Positions 61,456 through 64,000 of a DNA stretch of 64,000 nt are shown here, piece after piece (position 1 is the first letter of the stretch; every line of letters starts with the position of its first letter). The notes under the pieces were generated by a model that was not told the DNA's origin, did no database searches, and was given only the letters and a program-made list of their open reading frames with translations. This stretch comes from Pseudomonas purpurea. GTDB taxonomy: Bacteria > Pseudomonadota > Gammaproteobacteria > Pseudomonadales > Pseudomonadaceae. The position numbers were made by a program, and so were the translations under genes. The stretch spans positions 5,224,001-5,288,000 of the forward strand of contig NZ_CP150918.1 of NCBI RefSeq assembly GCF_039908635.1, read 5' to 3'.

Positions 61456-61614
61456 TCAGCGCTTGGCGATGATGTACACCGCGTGCACGATCCCCGGGAT
61501 GTAACCGCACAAGGTCAGCAGAATATTCAGCCAGAACGCGCCGCCAAATCCCACTTGCAGAAACACACCCAGTGGCGGCAACAGAATGGCGATGATGATG
61601 CGAATGAAATCCAT
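61456..61614 (-). CDS. Pmp3/YqaE family small membrane protein
   Basis: 52 aa from ATG 61614 (MDFIRIIIAILLPPLGVFLQ). Two hydrophobic helices with the family's PPLGVFLQVG and NILLTLCGYIPGIVHAVYII. Members are stress-inducible membrane proteins linked to membrane potential. It is convergent with the S9 peptidase and nearly abuts it. Confidence 0.88.
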   Translation of the reverse strand: MDFIRIIIAILLPPLGVFLQVGFGGAFWLNILLTLCGYIPGIVHAVYIIAKR

Positions 61615-61743
61615 AGGGTCAGCTCCGGATCGGGGTTGGCTCGGAGGAGCCACACCCTCAGTCGACCCGCGCCGCGCGTGAGGGTTCAGAGAAATACCCG
61701 TCAGAAACGACGTCTTGATCCGCTCAAGGCAATAGCCTGCCCT

Positions 61744-62064
61744 TCAAGCCAGTATTTCGAGCCCGTGCTTCTGCACGATACTCAGCAGCTTCAGCGCCAT
61801 GCCGCTGGGGTGTTTGTCTCCGGCTTCCCACTGCTTGACCGTGGAAGCGCTGGTGTTCAGATAACGAGCGAACACCGGCTGACTGACATTGCTGCGCTCG
61901 CGCAACGCCTTGATCTGCTCGGCCGCGATGGCCTGCGGCACCTGGGCCAGGCACGACTCATCGAACTGACGCATGGTGGTCTTGCCAATGGCACCGATCT
62001 TCAATAAGGCACTGGCCGAATCGTGAACCGACTCCAGGGCTTCACTCTTGAACTGCTTACTCAT
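61744..62064 (-). CDS. XRE-family antitoxin (NadS/HigA-like)
   Basis: 106 aa from MSKQFKSEAL. A C-terminal helix-turn-helix (LRERSNVSQPVFARYLNTSA, then STVKQWEAGDKHPSG) follows an N-terminal part that probably contacts the toxin. It overlaps the upstream toxin gene by 8 bp, the usual toxin-first order for HigBA and NadS systems. It should repress the operon via the palindrome upstream of the toxin gene. Confidence 0.8.
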   Translation of the reverse strand: MSKQFKSEALESVHDSASALLKIGAIGKTTMRQFDESCLAQVPQAIAAEQIKALRERSNVSQPVFARYLNTSASTVKQWEAGDKHPSGMALKLLSIVQKHGLEILA

Positions 62065-62413
62065 GATGTATCTCCACAAACTCCTTCATCTCCAGCAACT
62101 GCTGGACCTGTGTTTGATTCAGCCCTTCGTAGGCCTTGGCCAATGCCCGAAAAGCACCCAGTTCCACTGGGCTGATGTTGCTTTGGTCTTTCTTGGCAAA
62201 CAGAAACGGGTAAACCCAGTAGCGTCCACCTTTGGCCAGGACAATCGAACGGTGACGGTTTTCGTTCAAGCGTTTTTTCCACACACCACCGCCAAGACTG
62301 ACAGCCTGCCCTTTAAGCAACTCCAGAAATGCACAGCGCAACTCGTCATCACCGATCCAGGCTTTGCCTGCCTGAATTGAAAAACGCCGAGTCTTGAACA
62401 GCCTGATCGCCAT
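62057..62413 (-). CDS. RelE-superfamily toxin
   Basis: 118 aa from ATG 62413 (MAIRLFKTRRFSIQ), which has GGAAGG at suitable spacing; upstream in-frame ATGs are less likely. GGVWKKRLNENRHRSIVLAK and GGRYWVYPFLFAKKDQSNIS carry the basic and aromatic residues typical of this RelE-like group. The expected activity is mRNA cleavage or translation inhibition, neutralised by the XRE protein encoded next. Confidence 0.75.
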   Translation of the reverse strand: MAIRLFKTRRFSIQAGKAWIGDDELRCAFLELLKGQAVSLGGGVWKKRLNENRHRSIVLAKGGRYWVYPFLFAKKDQSNISPVELGAFRALAKAYEGLNQTQVQQLLEMKEFVEIHHE

Positions 62414-62435
62414 GGGCATCCCTTCCAAAGTTAAC

Positions 62436-62452
62436 ATACCACTGAGTGGTAT
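62436..62452. promoter_or_regulatory. ATACCAC-TGA-GTGGTAT operator of the toxin-antitoxin operon
   Basis: A perfect 7-bp dyad with a 3-bp centre lies 23-39 bp upstream of the toxin ATG, next to AT-rich promoter-like sequence. It is a likely binding site for the XRE antitoxin. Confidence 0.6.
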
Positions 62453-62570
62453 ATATTCGAACAAGCTTCACTACAGACAGTCGCTGTGACGGCATCGGCA
62501 ATCCTTAAAGCCACTGATTCAGATCAGTGCTCAAGCGCGGGATGGCATTCGGCAAATCCTTGAGACAAAA

Positions 62571-62602
62571 AAACGCCCCCTGCCAAAAAAATCAGGCAGG
62601 AG
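62571..62602 (-). terminator. terminator after the aminotransferase gene
   Basis: CGCCTCCTGCC and GGCAGGGGGCG arms (minus strand), followed by a T run on that strand, lie about 55 bp past the aminotransferase stop. Confidence 0.85.
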
Positions 62603-62654
62603 GCGATGCGTTATACCGCGAGACGGTTCGGGAATTTGAGAGGTGGTGCTCGGG

Positions 62655-63929
62655 TCAGACTGCGATGCCTTTACGGCACTGGAGTTGGGCGGTGCGTACC
62701 CGGGAAAAGGCCCGGGTCAGGCGCAGGAGCATTTCGTCGATGTTGGCCTTGCTGACCGTCAGCGCCGGGGTGAAGCGCAGGCAATTGGCTTGGGGAGCGT
62801 TCAGCAGTAAACCTTCGTACAGCGCGGCTTTCACCACCGCGTCAGCCGAGTCGTCGCTCAGCGTCAGACCCCAGAGCAAGCCTTGGCCGCGTAGTTCGCC
62901 GTGGCCGTACCGATTGGCCAGCCGAGCCAAGCCTTCGCGCAGGTGCTGAGCACTTTCGCGAACGTGCTCGAGGAAGCCGTGGTCGAGCACACTGCCGAGT
63001 ACCGCCAGACCGGCAGCGCTCATCAGCGCGTTTCCGTGATGGGTGCCGTGCAGTTCGCCCGGCGCAAAGCAACACGCAGTACCGCGCGCCAGCAACGCCG
63101 CCACCGGCACCCCGCCACCCAGCCCTTTGCCCAGCACTGTAATGTCGGCACGCACGCCATAGGTTTGCTCGGCCAGCAAGGTGCCGCAACGTCCGACACC
63201 GGTTTGCACTTCGTCGAGGATCAACAGGATGCCCAGCTCACGGCACAGCCGTTCGACACCCTTGAGGTAATGCTCTGTGGCGGGAATCACCCCGGCCTCG
63301 CTCTGGATCGGTTCAAGCATGATCGCCACCGTCCGGGCATCAACGGCAGCGTGCAGGGCCGGCAAGTCATTGAACGGGATGCGGCTGAAACCGGGAAGCT
63401 GCGGCTCAAAGCGATTGTTCTGACAGTCCGAGGCAGACATCGCCGCAAACCCGTGGCCATGGCAACTGCCACTGGCGGTGATGATTCGCGACGCGCCGCC
63501 ACGATGCAACTGGCCCCACTTGCGCGCCAGTTTGATTGCCGCCTCGCAGGCTTCGGTGCCGCTGTTGAGCAGGTACGCCTGATCGCTGCCAGTGCTCTGG
63601 CACAACCGTTCGGCGAGGGTGAGCTGCGCACGGTTGTGCAAGCCAAACCCCGGATTGATCAACGCCTGCGATTGAGCACTGATGGCGTTGACCAGCGCCG
63701 AAGGGCTGTGCCCGAGGCTATTGGCTGCGCCGCCCTGAGTGAAATCGAGGTAGGCGCGGTCGTCGCTGTCCCATAGCCAGGAACCCTGGCCGCGTACGAA
63801 AATTTGCCGCGGGCGCTCAACGCTCGGCATCAGGCACTCACTGGACGGGTTATCGCACTGGACGGACGCAGGCTCCACGGTCAGATCATCCAGGCTCGGC
63901 TGAGGGCGACGCAGGTTGAACAGATTCAT
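62655..63929 (-). CDS. class III aminotransferase, acetylornithine-aminotransferase-like
   Basis: 424-aa PLP enzyme. SGTEACEAAIKLARKWGQ, LILDEVQTGVGRCGTL and the PLP-Lys segment ITVLGKGLGGGVPVAALL are typical of class III (acetylornithine/succinylornithine type) enzymes. Similar genes lie near pqq in Pseudomonas and are annotated only generally. The substrate is not evident: acetylornithine, 4-aminobutyrate or another omega-amino acid are possible. The ATG overlaps the stop of an upstream gene (ATGA), so it is the second gene of an operon entering from the right edge. Confidence 0.83.
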   Translation of the reverse strand: MNLFNLRRPQPSLDDLTVEPASVQCDNPSSECLMPSVERPRQIFVRGQGSWLWDSDDRAYLDFTQGGAANSLGHSPSALVNAISAQSQALINPGFGLHNRAQLTLAERLCQSTGSDQAYLLNSGTEACEAAIKLARKWGQLHRGGASRIITASGSCHGHGFAAMSASDCQNNRFEPQLPGFSRIPFNDLPALHAAVDARTVAIMLEPIQSEAGVIPATEHYLKGVERLCRELGILLILDEVQTGVGRCGTLLAEQTYGVRADITVLGKGLGGGVPVAALLARGTACCFAPGELHGTHHGNALMSAAGLAVLGSVLDHGFLEHVRESAQHLREGLARLANRYGHGELRGQGLLWGLTLSDDSADAVVKAALYEGLLLNAPQANCLRFTPALTVSKANIDEMLLRLTRAFSRVRTAQLQCRKGIAV

Positions 63930-64000
63930 GCGCGCAGCCCCTCCAACGGCAGACCCAGCAAACGTGCAGACCAGTCCTCGACGCGCCCGCTGCGCATGCG
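63926..64000 (-). CDS. 3' end of an upstream operon gene (partial)
   Basis: 24 codons on the minus strand end in SARLLGLPLEGLRA with TGA at 63926, overlapping the aminotransferase ATG. Only the C terminus is inside the window, too short to name. Confidence 0.5.
   Translation of the reverse strand, partial: RMRSGRVEDWSARLLGLPLEGLRA

Overview
The window reads as chromosome from a Pseudomonas of the fluorescens/putida group. The evidence is GC-rich coding sequence, many REP-type repeats of the gtggcgag...ctcgccac kind, and core synteny as in P. putida: trpE-gph-rpe, a polyamine-type ABC transporter, amgK-murU, lptD-surA-pdxA-rsmA-apaG-apaH, prkA-yeaH-spoVR, cca, folK-folB, plsY, tsaD, rpsU-dnaG-rpoD, davBA and pqqFABCDE. 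Names rest on reading the proteins and on remembered synteny; no database search was run.

Region by region. 1-6.6 kb holds an attenuator leader that probably serves trpGDC (just off the left edge), the autotransporter esterase estA, then on the minus strand trpE, gph, rpe and an iron alcohol dehydrogenase. 6.9-14.9 kb holds a minus-strand four-gene polyamine-type ABC operon and a two-component pair. 15-18.6 kb holds a DUF3530 protein, a DjlA-like J protein and the cell-wall recycling pair murU-amgK. 18.8-26.4 kb is the outer-membrane biogenesis and housekeeping operon from lptD to apaH, followed by glpE. 26.7-31.7 kb is the stress triad prkA-yeaH-spoVR. 31.7-40.4 kb holds cca, folK/folB, plsY, tsaD and the macromolecular synthesis operon rpsU-dnaG-rpoD. 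40.5-44.3 kb holds an rmcA-like c-di-GMP enzyme and a CAU tRNA.

44.3-50.4 kb is the accessory part. Immediately after the tRNA lies a decayed gene resembling a plasmid replication initiator, then two AT-rich lipoprotein genes, a 140-bp MITE-like element with a CTAG target duplication, and an unusual cassette: a small P-loop kinase, a thymidine-phosphorylase-family enzyme, a two-TM membrane protein and a thymidylate-kinase-like protein. This cassette is the best candidate for an undescribed system, possibly nucleotide-based defence or salvage; that function is inference.

50.5-64 kb holds an Lrp/AsnC regulator with davB-davA (lysine to 5-aminovalerate), the pqqF-A-B-C-D-E genes with an S9 peptidase, a Pmp3-type protein, a RelE-like/XRE toxin-antitoxin pair and a class III aminotransferase.

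Three conserved genes (trpE at its 3' end, rpe and folK) each carry one extra base in a short G/C run that breaks the expected frame. A shared sequencing or assembly error is the simplest explanation, but real mutation is not excluded.
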